DNA of 64,000 nt from Acetobacter cibinongensis. GTDB lineage: Bacteria > Pseudomonadota > Alphaproteobacteria > Acetobacterales > Acetobacteraceae. The notes below the pieces were generated by a model. That model had not been told where the DNA came from. It did not search any database and saw only the letters and a program-made list of their open reading frames with translations. Position 1 is the stretch's first letter; each line of letters starts with the position of its first letter. The stretch spans positions 62,001 to 126,000 of the forward strand of contig NZ_BAMV01000010.1 in NCBI RefSeq assembly GCF_000963925.1. Reading direction: 5' to 3'. Positions 25,768-35,399 of the stretch are shown one piece after another. Both the position numbers and the translations under genes were made by a program.

Positions 25768-26797
25768 CGCCAAACACACCCCCTCTTACCAGAACTGCCA
25801 TGATGAAATGCTGATCTTCCAGTGACGGTTCATTGTCTTTCAGAACCCAGCCATCCAGTAAGCTATAAAAATCTTTTTTTGCTTTTGGCTGGCGGTAGGC
25901 AACACCCTGCGTGGTAACAGAACCATAAGGTTCTACGGCTATAGGCCCGTTGGTTGCAGCGTCTGGATACCATGTATCAATGGACCGCAACGCATTGCCA
26001 ATTTTTTGCGAATGAATGCCCGCAACGGCCTGCTCACCAAGACCAACGCTGTAAAGAGTGCGGCTTTTTTCGCTTTTCCCTTTATCCAGCAGCAATTCTT
26101 GTGATGGAAAAACCTCCTGCCCCTCACCCAGCCGCACAAAAGCGCTCACACGCAGCAGCACATGCCGTGTACCAGAAAGGCCTGCGGTTATGAGGTCCGA
26201 TAGCGCCTTCAGGTCTTTTGAAACAGCTTTATCGTCAAAACCACTGAGAGACTGCGCCAGAGCGTCAAAGCTCCATGTCTGTGCCGCCTGGCCTTTTGCC
26301 ATTTCTGCCACCTGAACAGTCACAGCCTCTGCCCCAAGACGGTTACGCCACAGGAAACGACCATTCGCCAGATTGGCCGCATAACGCTGCCCCAACGTGC
26401 CCAGCCCTTGTGCCGCCAGATATTTGCCTACCGTGGCAATCAGCTTTGCGCGATATTCCGTGCTGTTACAGGCCGCAGGTTCCCCTACACCAGCCAAAAC
26501 CCGTAATGTGAATTCTACCTTTAACGTATCTGCATCAAATGGCAGGCTGGCGACATCAACTGTCTGCAAATTAGGTTTTTCAATAGCAGCATTGAGTTTA
26601 GCCGGATCTGTCTCACCTTTTTTCAGGCGATTGGAAATTGTGCCGCGCACAGACTTTTCCCGTATGCGCACTGGCTGCCACGCATCAGCCTGATCTTTTT
26701 GCTCCCAACGGCCTGCGAAGAACAACGCATCGGACGGGTCGAGCTTACGCTCAAAGGAAAGAACAGAAGCGGTTTTCAGGGTTTTGTCTTCAGCCAT
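25757..26797 (-). CDS. cas7f: CRISPR type I-F Cascade backbone Cas7f (Csy3)
   Basis: The 346-residue Csy3 subunit, six copies of which coat the spacer part of the crRNA. The N-terminus [27 protein letters not shown] and the segments NPIDK-like spacing, [20 protein letters not shown] and [21 protein letters not shown] match the Csy3 family in order and length. GGAGAT lies about eight bases before the ATG. It lies 34 bp after csy2 and overlaps csy4, within one leftward cas operon. No frameshift or truncation is seen. Confidence 0.93.
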   Translation of the reverse strand: MAEDKTLKTASVLSFERKLDPSDALFFAGRWEQKDQADAWQPVRIREKSVRGTISNRLKKGETDPAKLNAAIEKPNLQTVDVASLPFDADTLKVEFTLRVLAGVGEPAACNSTEYRAKLIATVGKYLAAQGLGTLGQRYAANLANGRFLWRNRLGAEAVTVQVAEMAKGQAAQTWSFDALAQSLSGFDDKAVSKDLKALSDLITAGLSGTRHVLLRVSAFVRLGEGQEVFPSQELLLDKGKSEKSRTLYSVGLGEQAVAGIHSQKIGNALRSIDTWYPDAATNGPIAVEPYGSVTTQGVAYRQPKAKKDFYSLLDGWVLKDNEPSLEDQHFIMAVLVRGGVFGDAG

Positions 26798-26831
26798 AAC
26801 TCAAAATCTCCATAATATTCTTAAAAAATAA

Positions 26832-27797
26832 TTAGGCTCTCGATTTAGGAGCACGATAGAAATTGCTACAACGATACACCCCTGTTTCCGTGCAGGATGA
26901 GGCATACCACAACAGATCCTGCGGTGTTTTCACACGGCTTGGCGCTATCCATTGGCCAACAGAAAACAGGCTTTCCACTGCCTGAAAAGGCACTGTTTCG
27001 TCCCGCGCGCCCTTCACTGTGCCGGGCGGACACGGTGCCCCTAATGCCCCATATCCCACTGGTATGGGCACAACCCAGCCGTTATCCCGGTCATGCACCC
27101 ATTCTCCCTCAGCCTCATCATAGTGCCAATTAACGCGGGAGAGGGAGAGCCATGCATCAAGGGCTGTGGCTTCGGGGTGCGTCTGGCGTAGGTGTGTGAA
27201 GCGCTCCGTCAGCAGTTCTTCACGCTCTATCAGCGCAAAACCCGGCAGTAATTGGTAGCGTTTTACCTCAAAGGTTTTCAGCACTTTTTCGGTATCGGCC
27301 AAAGCAAGGCACCAAGGCTTGAAGCGTGCTGCTGCCGTGCCAACAGGCGGCAGAACACTGCCCCCTGCCACCCGCATGGTTTGTAGCAGGTCAAACAGTG
27401 CCGCAACATCGTCTCTCTGCTGCACAGCTTCATCCTGCCAGCCATCTGCGCTCACGGCAAACAGTATGGATATATCAAGATGAATGCGGCCTTCCTCAAC
27501 AATAGGAGCCGTCTTGCCGCTTTTATCAATCGGGTTGCGGGTCAGGTTAAAGGTTTTGGTAAACCCCGTATCCGTTACCTGCTCCTGATAACTATGGCAG
27601 ACCACACCAACCGCATTGAAAAACACATCAGCCAGCCCTGCCGCGTGGGCGCGGCGCTCCAATGCCCACATAAGCCCCATAAAAGCTGTAATGGAAGGGA
27701 AGCCGTGCGTTAGAGGGCTGGAAATGGCGTTGGCATTCTGTACCCGAATATGCGGGAATACCACCAGATGGGAAGACGGAACCACAGGGCTATTCAT
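26832..27797 (-). CDS. cas5f: CRISPR type I-F Cascade subunit Cas5f (Csy2)
   Basis: Csy2 caps the 5' handle of the crRNA together with Csy1. The 321-residue protein begins LVVFPHIRVQNANAISSPLTHGFPSITAFMGLMWALERR, a strong family signature. I place the start at ATG 27795-27797, which has GAGGAG eight bases upstream; an in-frame GTG at 27806 would have no spacing to that site. The start overlaps the csy1 stop (ATGAATAG), indicating coupled translation. Confidence 0.93.
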   Translation of the reverse strand: MNSPVVPSSHLVVFPHIRVQNANAISSPLTHGFPSITAFMGLMWALERRAHAAGLADVFFNAVGVVCHSYQEQVTDTGFTKTFNLTRNPIDKSGKTAPIVEEGRIHLDISILFAVSADGWQDEAVQQRDDVAALFDLLQTMRVAGGSVLPPVGTAAARFKPWCLALADTEKVLKTFEVKRYQLLPGFALIEREELLTERFTHLRQTHPEATALDAWLSLSRVNWHYDEAEGEWVHDRDNGWVVPIPVGYGALGAPCPPGTVKGARDETVPFQAVESLFSVGQWIAPSRVKTPQDLLWYASSCTETGVYRCSNFYRAPKSRA

Positions 27798-29106
27798 TGC
27801 CAGCACTCCTCTCCGCCCGTCGCCGTCTCGGCACAGGCCATGCGACTGAAAGAAGAACTTGCCTTACCCAGTGTGTATATTCCGTATCCGCCACGGCAGT
27901 TAGCCCTGCTTGCCGCAAAGCAGCATTCAGATGGTTGGCAAAACGCTGTGCCACTTCATCCGGCCAGTCGCCCCACTCATAGGCTTTACGGAAGTCTTCG
28001 TCATGCGCTGCACGTTCCGGGTCAAGCCAGAGCTGCTCGCACAGTGCCAAATGGCATGTTGGGGCAACACTCCACCCTGCTGGCAACGCATCTTTGACAC
28101 CGGCTTCAAAATTCACAAGTGCGGACGCCAGTTCCTGCTCAAGCTCTTGTCTATATTCTCTTGTCTCCAGCGTAGGTGGAGGGTCTTTTTTCAAAAACCC
28201 AGCCAGTTTTCTTACAACAGAAGCGGCATCCACTCCTTTGAAAAAGGCCGTCATGACGGTGTCCCGGTTAAAAACCGGGGGCTTTCTCTGAGACCGCCAC
28301 TGAGGCGGCAACGAGGACAAAAGATAATTTACACCACCACGCTCAGAATTAAGCTGTGACACATTTTGTGGCTTTGTCCCGCCCAGTTTTCTGACCGCCA
28401 GACCTTTATAATCTTGATACTCCTGATCATACGGCTGACGTTTACGAAAAGCCTGACGCGCCAGAGCGTTCTGCTCACCAAAACGACTTTCCTGAATCGA
28501 GGCATGAACAGTATGCGCCAATGCGCTGGAGAACAGCGGTTGCAGGAGACTATAATGGCTGTCATCCGTCGGTTCATCACCAGTCAACCAGTAAAGCTGC
28601 TTCATAAGTGCGTGGGAGTTGAAATTTTCGCGGGATGTTACCAGCCCTGCAAATGCAGTTATCCATGATTGAGCTTGCTGTGCATCAGGCGAAAGAGCTG
28701 CCTTAAAATCCGGATCTCCTGCTTCTGCCCATGCAAGAAGTGTTTTATTATCCACTGTCGTTTTGAGAAACTTGAATACATCAAGCGCTGCCGCGTTTCC
28801 CACAACGTCCACAGCAAAATGGCTTCCCAAAGAGTGACTGCCTATCTCTTTTCGCTTAGGCAAATCATCCGGACGGATATAAAGACTACTTCCACCGGAA
28901 GACGAATGTGTGGCTTTTGCTGCGTGGGTTGCCCCTTGAATTTGCGCTACCCGACGGGCTGCGTCTTCCAGCCACATCGCATAGTCATATTTTGCTGCCG
29001 CTGGGCTATCCTCGGCCTCATTTTTTAATTTTTCATCGCGGCGGGTGGTAATAAAAGTGGCAATAGCCTGCTGAAATGCACGCGCCCTTATACTAAGCTG
29101 TTGCAT
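27790..29106 (-). CDS. cas8f: CRISPR type I-F large subunit Cas8f (Csy1)
   Basis: The 438-residue large subunit that recognises the PAM and recruits Cas2-3. Csy1-like segments include the N-terminal helix RARAFQQAIATFITTRRDEKL, SLGSHFAVDVVGNAAALDVFKFLK, AWITAFAGLVTS-like stretches, GGTKPQNVSQLNSERGGVNYLLSSLPPQW (a conserved family motif near residues 245-275) and a C-terminal WVRQVLL segment. GGGAGA precedes the ATG by about five bases. It is 26 bp downstream of cas2-3 and overlaps csy2. Confidence 0.93.
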   Translation of the reverse strand: MQQLSIRARAFQQAIATFITTRRDEKLKNEAEDSPAAAKYDYAMWLEDAARRVAQIQGATHAAKATHSSSGGSSLYIRPDDLPKRKEIGSHSLGSHFAVDVVGNAAALDVFKFLKTTVDNKTLLAWAEAGDPDFKAALSPDAQQAQSWITAFAGLVTSRENFNSHALMKQLYWLTGDEPTDDSHYSLLQPLFSSALAHTVHASIQESRFGEQNALARQAFRKRQPYDQEYQDYKGLAVRKLGGTKPQNVSQLNSERGGVNYLLSSLPPQWRSQRKPPVFNRDTVMTAFFKGVDAASVVRKLAGFLKKDPPPTLETREYRQELEQELASALVNFEAGVKDALPAGWSVAPTCHLALCEQLWLDPERAAHDEDFRKAYEWGDWPDEVAQRFANHLNAALRQAGLTAVADTEYTHWVRQVLLSVAWPVPRRRRAERSAGNE

Positions 29107-29132
29107 AATTTCTCCCGTTTATACCGAGAACT

Positions 29133-32100
29133 CTAATCACTATAATTCGAAAAACCAAGAACTGAATGATAGAACCAGCCCATTTTGCTCGCCCTTACAG
29201 TAACAGTAGCCATGCGTTTTGCGCTGTCATACACAGGCATGTCCAGATTATCAGCCTGCGCACGTAACAGCACAGCAAGATCTGGCACGGTCCATGCGGT
29301 TATGGCCTGCCCATAATGTAGCGCAACGTCATGCCTCTGGCTTTTTTCCACCGGTGCATACAGGGTGGAATAAGGCTTACCTTTACCCTCGTTGTCCTCC
29401 CGGTAGAGGTGAAGATCGTCTTCGTCCTCATCAGGTAGAAACACAAGTGTCTCTTCTTGTTGGGTATTAGCTCTAAAAGGCTGCTGCTGCGCCAGAACAC
29501 CAGTTAAAGCCGCTTGTGGGTATTGCCAGCATAAAGCGGACATCTCCCGCCCCGGCGGCAGGGCGGGAGCACGGCGGCTTGCCTTCTGGCCCACAGGCTG
29601 CGGCAACATGCACGCTGCCATACGTGCCTGTTCGAGATCTGAAAGGTGGGTCTGCGGTTGCCAGTCTTGCGCCGGAGGCGGGGCAACACGCGGCACCGCT
29701 GTAATGGAGAGGTATTCTTCAGGCCGCAAAAGGTCATGCAGCCAATGGGTTTCAAGATGGTACCGGGTCCCTTCCGCCCCCTCAAAACCCGGACGAACAA
29801 ATACTGCACCGTCAGACTGTTTAAAAAATTTTATGGCGGTATCAAGAACAATAATATTCGGGCTTACCGCTGGTATACGTCTATGCCTCTGTACGCGGCC
29901 AGCCAACTGTATAAGAGCTCGCAAGGAAGATGGTTCTGCCACGGCCCAATCGGCATCCCAGTCACGCCCAACCTCACACACTGGAGAAGCCATGACAACA
30001 AAAGCATGGTTATGCGCAGGGTGCGCGTCTATTGCTGCCCTTACAACAGGCAGAGCATAGACGGCGTTTTTTGCACCGCGACGGTTAAAGACGCCATCAA
30101 GCATATTTTCCAACGCTGAGCGCTGCACAAGCGGAAAGCGTGCATGATAAACGCACAGATGGATAACTGTATCCTCACGCCCTCCCTGCGCAAAAATCTC
30201 ACGCGCAACGTGAAAAAGCGGGTCAATATTGGCCATACGGACCAAGCCAAAACTGATTTTCTTACCCGTCACAGGGTCTTGCTCCCCGCAACGGTCATGC
30301 AACTTCAGGCTGCACTCACGCACAACGGCAGCAAACGCCTTGTATAACTCCTGTTTGGGCGCATTACGCGGCAGATCAAGCGGTTCTATTTCTGCCTTGC
30401 AAACAGGCTCCTGTTTTAAAAGGTTCTGGCTCCGTTGCAGAACAAATGTGTCATGCTGTTTTTCAAAATGAGCGACATCCCCGCACGCTGTACTGTGTGC
30501 AGAAAATTCATCCACCCAGAGGCACGGAATATCATAAGCAGCAACATTGCCGCTGGCATCGTGGTTTTTCTGGTAACAGGCCCGCCCCGCACGATATGCC
30601 TGATACATTCCCACAACCAATGATGGCGGCAGAGTGGCGGAGGAAAGAAGAACTCTGCTTCCTAAAAGCCCTGCCCAATAAACAAGGCGTGTTAGAGCTG
30701 GCAGATCATTCAGATCATAGTCATCCAGTTCGTCCAAAATGAGGTCCGCACTCATAAGCCTCAACATAGGTGCAATCTGCCGGCCGCCACGACAGGATTC
30801 CGTGGCGGGCACCATATGGTCTACTGTGCAGACCAGAACTGGCGCTGAAAGCAGTTGCCGCATGGCAGGGTCATGCCCAAGCCGGGACAGTAACGGATGC
30901 TGTGCTTCACAGCCTTCGTATAAAACGTAACTCTCTTCTTCCAGCAACCCAAGGCTTGATTCAGACCCTGAATGCTCAGCCCGCTTTGCGTAATACTCAA
31001 ACAATGCCTTACTGGCCGCCCCACCGACCCGAATAGCAAGCTCGTCATCCCCAAGATGTAAATCTTTTTGGTAAGATCGACCAGTTTGTAAAGTCAGTGC
31101 ACGCAAGCCAAGTGCGTATGTCAGCCGTAATCCTTTTTGCGGATCAGCCCAGGCATTGACAATTCTGGCACCTGCAAGCGTTTTGCCAGTTCCGGTGGAT
31201 GCCATGCAAACACAAAAAGCCCCCTGCGCGGCGGCATTTTCTCGCATAGCAGTTGCGGCATCTGCCGCCTTATCTTGCCATCTGAAGCGCGGGTTGGCAC
31301 TTCTACGCCGCAACCCTTTATGGTGCACCAGATAAGGCAGATAGCGTGCAAAACTTGGCAACGCATGGGCAATCATCCCTGCGTCCCGCGTAACACCCAG
31401 TAAGTGTTCAGTCAGCGTTTGTTTCAAGGCCCCCTGACCGTCCGTATTTGCGTAAAGATTTGAAGAAAATTTGTCTTTCAAACGCTCCGGAGCACGGGGC
31501 GGCAAACTTGAGTAATAATGGTCAGACAGCATCAGGCTCAGTCGGGCCAGATGCAAAACATATGTGTTTTCAAGCCAGCCACCAGCATGGCCCGGGTCAA
31601 GAACCAGAAGCCGAGTGGCTAATTTAGCAACCTGCTTTTGCCACTCTTTGGTTTGCATCGGCAGGGCATTAGTGTCTTGCAACGTCCAGTAACGCTCACG
31701 CTCTTCTGGCGCTGCCTCTCTGACACATTCATTCCAGGCGTGGGTTATACCCTCCAACGGGCGCTCAAGATGCGCCAGACTGAATGTTTCCAGCTGTCTG
31801 CCCAGATAATCCTGCCCACTTTCATCCTTCTTTTGTACCGGCACAAGCGGAAGGCGATGATGGGTAACAATAAGCCAGCCTATAGCCGTAGCCAGAGGCG
31901 GCATGTTCTGAAAAGGTGCAGCATCCTGTGCATCCACCCCATCTTTCTGATAGCGGCCCGGTGCCAACCATTCCTCTACCCTATACCGGCTTTCAGCAAG
32001 CCTGCTCAGCCACTGTGCATCTGTGTCCTGACCCACAAAAGCCTGAAAAAGGCGAAGCGAGACCCATTCGTGCCGGTAAAGGTTCTTCTCCATAGTCTTC

Positions 32101-32513
32101 GCGCGTAACCGGGCTTGAAATGCGAGGCTGGCCTTGCCCAGATCATGCAGCAAAGCCGCTAACTGCGCGAGTAGACGGATCTCTTCTCCGGTCACCCAGT
32201 CATTTTCGTCCTGCGCGCGTAAAATATTGCGTTCGGTTGTATTGGTCGGCACAGTGCCGTCAGCGTTAAAACGGCTTGCATCCCCCACAACCCAGAGCAG
32301 GTCACACTGTCCTTGCCCATGTAGCCAATGACAGGCCACAGACGTATTGCGTCTGGCTGTTTGCCGTAGCAGTTTGCGAACCGTCTCCAGCCCATTCTGC
32401 GTAAGGGGTGTCTGCCAGCTTCTGCTCCCCTTGCGTTCAGCAAACTGGTCCAGAATCCGGCGGGTTTCTTTTAAAGCGCGCTTATCACATTGGGATACGA
32501 ACAGGATGTTCAT
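29133..32513 (-). CDS. cas3f: CRISPR type I-F fused Cas2-Cas3 nuclease-helicase
   Basis: A 1126-residue fusion, the hallmark of type I-F. Residues 1-95 are the Cas2-like domain (MNILFVSQCDKRALKETRRILDQ). The HD nuclease follows with LAALLHDLGKASLAFQ (H123, D124). The superfamily 2 helicase has a Walker A CMASTGTGKTLAGARI, a Walker B/DExD-type LILDELDDYD and the SAT motif LLSSATLPP, then VGRDWDADWAV and LIQLAGRVQRHRR in the C-terminal lobe. All expected motifs are present, so the protein looks active. It serves both spacer acquisition (with Cas1) and target degradation. The cas1 TGA overlaps its ATG. Confidence 0.95.
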   Translation of the reverse strand: MNILFVSQCDKRALKETRRILDQFAERKGSRSWQTPLTQNGLETVRKLLRQTARRNTSVACHWLHGQGQCDLLWVVGDASRFNADGTVPTNTTERNILRAQDENDWVTGEEIRLLAQLAALLHDLGKASLAFQARLRAKTMEKNLYRHEWVSLRLFQAFVGQDTDAQWLSRLAESRYRVEEWLAPGRYQKDGVDAQDAAPFQNMPPLATAIGWLIVTHHRLPLVPVQKKDESGQDYLGRQLETFSLAHLERPLEGITHAWNECVREAAPEERERYWTLQDTNALPMQTKEWQKQVAKLATRLLVLDPGHAGGWLENTYVLHLARLSLMLSDHYYSSLPPRAPERLKDKFSSNLYANTDGQGALKQTLTEHLLGVTRDAGMIAHALPSFARYLPYLVHHKGLRRRSANPRFRWQDKAADAATAMRENAAAQGAFCVCMASTGTGKTLAGARIVNAWADPQKGLRLTYALGLRALTLQTGRSYQKDLHLGDDELAIRVGGAASKALFEYYAKRAEHSGSESSLGLLEEESYVLYEGCEAQHPLLSRLGHDPAMRQLLSAPVLVCTVDHMVPATESCRGGRQIAPMLRLMSADLILDELDDYDLNDLPALTRLVYWAGLLGSRVLLSSATLPPSLVVGMYQAYRAGRACYQKNHDASGNVAAYDIPCLWVDEFSAHSTACGDVAHFEKQHDTFVLQRSQNLLKQEPVCKAEIEPLDLPRNAPKQELYKAFAAVVRECSLKLHDRCGEQDPVTGKKISFGLVRMANIDPLFHVAREIFAQGGREDTVIHLCVYHARFPLVQRSALENMLDGVFNRRGAKNAVYALPVVRAAIDAHPAHNHAFVVMASPVCEVGRDWDADWAVAEPSSLRALIQLAGRVQRHRRIPAVSPNIIVLDTAIKFFKQSDGAVFVRPGFEGAEGTRYHLETHWLHDLLRPEEYLSITAVPRVAPPPAQDWQPQTHLSDLEQARMAACMLPQPVGQKASRRAPALPPGREMSALCWQYPQAALTGVLAQQQPFRANTQQEETLVFLPDEDEDDLHLYREDNEGKGKPYSTLYAPVEKSQRHDVALHYGQAITAWTVPDLAVLLRAQADNLDMPVYDSAKRMATVTVRASKMGWFYHSVLGFSNYSD

Positions 32514-33487
32514 GGCTGCACAGTATGCGCCATGCTTAATGCTACATCCTTGACGGTATCAATCATGAAGTCGAGGGACTCTGTAGTCGTTAACGCACTA
32601 ATGCAGTTTCGTCTGAACTCCTGCTCCTCATCCCCACGCATGGCGGATAGGAAAGCCTGCGGCAAAATGGTGGCATCCTTGACCAAGTCGGCAATGTCAA
32701 ACACCAGGCCTCCACGGCGTGTCTTGCCATGCAAAACGGCCAAGCCGTCTGGCAGCCCTAAAACCCATGCTGCGGTAGCGCCCAACCCGTAGGCCAGATA
32801 ATTACCGTGATCGAGAAAACGATTGGCAGGATCTGCTCCCACACCACGTTTGGCGCGGGTAAAGTCACCATATCCTACAGTTTGAGCCGCCAGTTTGAAG
32901 AGCGCTTTTGTCAGCCGTGCCTCTTCTATTAAAAGCGCCCCAACATCGGGAGCCTGCCCTATGGCGTGCTCTGTACTGGACAGCAATGCGCTTAAACGGA
33001 CAGCGTCAGGGGAAAATCCACCATCCCTCAAAGCTCGCTTTGTCCACTGCTCCTGTATTCGGGCAGCACGCGCCAACTGGAGAGCTTTGGCAGCACGCAA
33101 GCGTTCCTGTGGTTGAAACCAGAAACTCACCCAGGCCTGCACATATTCAGTTGGGCGATATTCACTCTGCGGGGAAAACCACAGGACATCTGTTTCCTGC
33201 TCATTGGCCGAAAACAGCGGCGTTCCCCCTCCCCCGCAAAAGCCGACCATCACTCCAGCTTTAGCCAACTCACGCATAGCCGCCTGCGTAACAGAAGTGC
33301 CTGTTCCCAACAAAACTGTGGTGGTATTGGCAATTGGAATATTCCAATACAAAGACTTCTTGCCACACTCCGTCACATACTCAACCCGCCCACCATTCAC
33401 CAGAACCCGACAGTGCTGCAGGTAATAGATATTGGCACGTTTGGAGTGAAGTATTGTCTTCAGATCACCCGCTGATATATCTTTCAT
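32510..33487 (-). CDS. cas1f: CRISPR type I-F integrase Cas1
   Basis: The 325-residue Cas1 integrates new spacers as a complex with Cas2-3. Diagnostic I-F features are MKDISAGDLKTILHSKRANIYYLQHCRVLVNGGRVEYVTE at the start, PIANTTTVLLGTGTSVTQAAMRELAKAGVMVGFCGGGGTPLF, the catalytic Glu region LLIEEARLTKALFKLAAQTVGYGDFTR, and NYLAYGLGATAAWVLGL followed by RRGGLVFDIADLVKD (metal-binding His/Asp region). It is the first gene of the operon and is preceded by a very AT-rich stretch that probably holds the promoter. Confidence 0.95.
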   Translation of the reverse strand: MKDISAGDLKTILHSKRANIYYLQHCRVLVNGGRVEYVTECGKKSLYWNIPIANTTTVLLGTGTSVTQAAMRELAKAGVMVGFCGGGGTPLFSANEQETDVLWFSPQSEYRPTEYVQAWVSFWFQPQERLRAAKALQLARAARIQEQWTKRALRDGGFSPDAVRLSALLSSTEHAIGQAPDVGALLIEEARLTKALFKLAAQTVGYGDFTRAKRGVGADPANRFLDHGNYLAYGLGATAAWVLGLPDGLAVLHGKTRRGGLVFDIADLVKDATILPQAFLSAMRGDEEQEFRRNCISALTTTESLDFMIDTVKDVALSMAHTVQP

Positions 33488-33571
33488 AGAAATATCAGCT
33501 TTTATAATTATAAATATTTGAAATTATTTTTTATTTTTTTACTTTATTTTTTTAGGAATTTTGAAATTTAT

Positions 33572-33606
33572 GCACATCAAAAATATTATTCTTAATTTTG
33601 ATGTGC
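33572..33606. promoter_or_regulatory. perfect 11-bp inverted repeat upstream of cas1
   Basis: GCACATCAAAA (33572-33582) and TTTTGATGTGC (33596-33606) are separated by 13 AT-rich bases. It lies between the end of the thymidylate-kinase-like gene (33614) and the cas1 start (33487), both leftward. It could be an operator or stem for the cas operon or a terminator of the kinase gene, but there is no clean T-run after either arm. Confidence 0.5.
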
Positions 33607-33613
33607 GACAATT

Positions 33614-34330
33614 TTATTTTGTGTATTTCTCTATAACACTCAAAACCTGTTTTTTCACGTCATTGTAGCTCTGACACGCATTAATAATTTCTATCGGCGC
33701 ACCATCAAAACGCAGCGTTCTGGTTTTTTCAATTTTTGTAGCAAGCAAATCTGGATTATGGTCCGACTTACGGGCAACTGCGGTGGGCAGATCTACATCC
33801 AGAAAAATAACAACTGTAGGATGCACACTGGCCATGCGGGTGTAAAGTCGCTTCTCCACCCGCGCCAGCCAGGCAATAAGAGGGTTCTGCGTTTTGCCTG
33901 CTGACAGACCTGGTCCATCACAACAGCCCGCCAGCTCAGCTTGTGGGTAACGATCTGTTACAATTTGAATATTATTTTGATGAGCTTTAAGAAGTTTTTT
34001 AAACGCCAAAAACCGTTTGCAGGAAAAAAGGAACACGACAGAGGCCGTCACGACACCGGGTATGCTTTCTCCGGGCGTGCGGGTTTTTTTTGCCTTGCTT
34101 GAAAGAGCGCGCTCAACAGCTTTGCCAATGATCGGCCATTTCTGAATTTTTCGGCCTATATCCCCTGAGCCCAGCCCCAGATACACCAATGCCGTCTTGC
34201 GTTTTGTGTTGAGAATATCGGCTATTTCCGCAGAAATAGTGGATTTTCCAGACCCATCACACCCTATGAATGCAATAATTGGTGCGCCACCTCTTTTATG
34301 CGCAGCCGGAGCCATAGAGCCTGTCATCAT
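33614..34330 (-). CDS. thymidylate-kinase-like P-loop kinase (polysaccharide-cluster type), paralog 1
   Basis: A 238-residue protein with a P-loop in APIIAFIGCDGSGKSTISAEIADIL (near residues 16-40), a TDRYPQAELAGCCDGPGL segment (near 124-141) that corresponds to the DR motif of thymidylate kinases, and LDVDLPTAVARKSDH as a lid-like region. It shares this whole plan, including the unusual TDR(Y/F)PQA and DGPGL motifs, with the protein at 37.9-38.7 kb, so they are paralogs. Because true Tmk is usually single and cytosolic housekeeping, these are likely specialised kinases for a glycan or lipid-linked substrate. The gene is AT-richer than its neighbours. Substrate unknown. Confidence 0.75.
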   Translation of the reverse strand: MMTGSMAPAAHKRGGAPIIAFIGCDGSGKSTISAEIADILNTKRKTALVYLGLGSGDIGRKIQKWPIIGKAVERALSSKAKKTRTPGESIPGVVTASVVFLFSCKRFLAFKKLLKAHQNNIQIVTDRYPQAELAGCCDGPGLSAGKTQNPLIAWLARVEKRLYTRMASVHPTVVIFLDVDLPTAVARKSDHNPDLLATKIEKTRTLRFDGAPIEIINACQSYNDVKKQVLSVIEKYTK

Positions 34331-34462
34331 CTGTCAAAACCACCATACACATTCAGCCCGCACTTTCTCGCAGGCTTCTTATTTTGCCCTTTTTAGATAC
34401 ATCATAAATGCAATTTGCGCCATCCATGCACCCTCCCTGAAGAGACCCGAGCTTATTTGACG

Positions 34463-34510
34463 GAATGCCCACTTAGTCGGTAGAAGGCACCATCTTGCCT
34501 TCGGGCATTC
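34463..34510 (+). promoter_or_regulatory. nested stem-loop in the leader of the GT2 gene
   Basis: GAATGCCC (34463-34470) pairs with GGGCATTC (34503-34510), and inside it AAGGCA (34484-34489) pairs with TGCCTT (34496-34501). It lies 73 bp before the GT2 start and about 130 bp from the divergent kinase start. There is no T-run, so it does not look like a simple terminator; a regulatory RNA structure or protein-binding site is possible. Confidence 0.4.
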
Positions 34511-34582
34511 ATGAGCTTTTGGCCATTTATAGCTACTTTATCCAGCAACTGATCGAGCTTTCAGATTACAGCGAGGAACATC

Positions 34583-35371
34583 ATGGTGTGTGCAGAGGTT
34601 AGTATTGTTGTTCCCTGCTACAATGAAGCAGACAATGTCGCTCCCTTGGTCACAGCTGTGAGTGCTGCGTTGAAAGACCGCTCATGGGAGGTCATTTTTG
34701 TTGATGACAACTCCCCGGATGGGACCATCAACGTGGTCAGGCGTCTTGCGCAGCAAGATGAACGGGTGAGAGGTTTATTACGGATTGGCCGCAAGGGTCT
34801 TTCTTCTGCGGTTATTGAAGGAATATTAGCTTCTTCCGCTCCCATAGTGGCCGTCATGGACGGCGACTTACAACATGACGAAGCCTGCTTGCCTGCCATG
34901 CTGGATGCCATCCAGAATGAACAGTATGATGTTGCCGTTGCCAGCCGCCATGTAGAAGGCGGTGACAGTGCAGGACTCTCTAACAAATGGCGCCATTTCC
35001 TGTCTGAGCAGGGAATACGGCTGGCAAAAAGCTTATCCGTTCCCGTGAATGACCCAATGAGCGGCTTTTTTGCGGTGCGACGCGAGTGGTTTGAGACCGT
35101 AGCCCCCAATCTGACCGGGCGCGGCTTCAAGATTTTGATGGAAATGCTGCTTGCGGCCCCCAAACCGGTGAAAGTGAAGGAAGTGCCCATGGTCTTCCGT
35201 GACCGTTTGCATGGTGAAAGCAAACTCGGTCCGCAGGTCATGATACAGTTTCTTATCATGATCGCCGAAGGCTTGTACAAAAAGCCCGCTGTCAAGCGTG
35301 CCACATTTGTTACGGGTGGAAGCATAGCCGGACTTTTAGCCTTGTTCTGCATCAAACGGCGTCTTCGTTAA
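34583..35371 (+). CDS. family 2 glycosyltransferase, polyprenyl-phosphate mannosyl/glucosyl transferase-like
   Basis: A 262-residue DPM1-like GT2 enzyme. EVSIVVPCYNEADNV starts the nucleotide-binding fold, FVDDNSPDGT is the first Asp motif, AVMDGDLQHDE is the DxD region and VPMVFRDRLHGESKLG is the conserved C-terminal segment. A single hydrophobic stretch (ATFVTGGSIAGLLALFCI) at the end could anchor it to the membrane. It probably makes polyprenyl-phosphate sugars that the GT39-like protein encoded 28 bp downstream uses as donor. GAGGAAC precedes the ATG. The exact sugar is unknown. Confidence 0.87.
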   Translation: MVCAEVSIVVPCYNEADNVAPLVTAVSAALKDRSWEVIFVDDNSPDGTINVVRRLAQQDERVRGLLRIGRKGLSSAVIEGILASSAPIVAVMDGDLQHDEACLPAMLDAIQNEQYDVAVASRHVEGGDSAGLSNKWRHFLSEQGIRLAKSLSVPVNDPMSGFFAVRREWFETVAPNLTGRGFKILMEMLLAAPKPVKVKEVPMVFRDRLHGESKLGPQVMIQFLIMIAEGLYKKPAVKRATFVTGGSIAGLLALFCIKRRLR

Positions 35372-35399
35372 TTTACCCACTTTTTATAAGTATGGTAAA

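Noticed and set aside
24819..33613. CRISPR-associated transposon (Tn7-like I-F variant)
   Set aside because: cas1, cas2-3 and a full-length csy1 are present and no tniQ or tnsABC genes are seen, so it is an ordinary I-F defence system.
33614..34330. Housekeeping thymidylate kinase tmk
   Set aside because: A close structural paralog lies 4 kb away in the same glycan cluster and the DR-region motifs are unusual, so the housekeeping assignment is unlikely.
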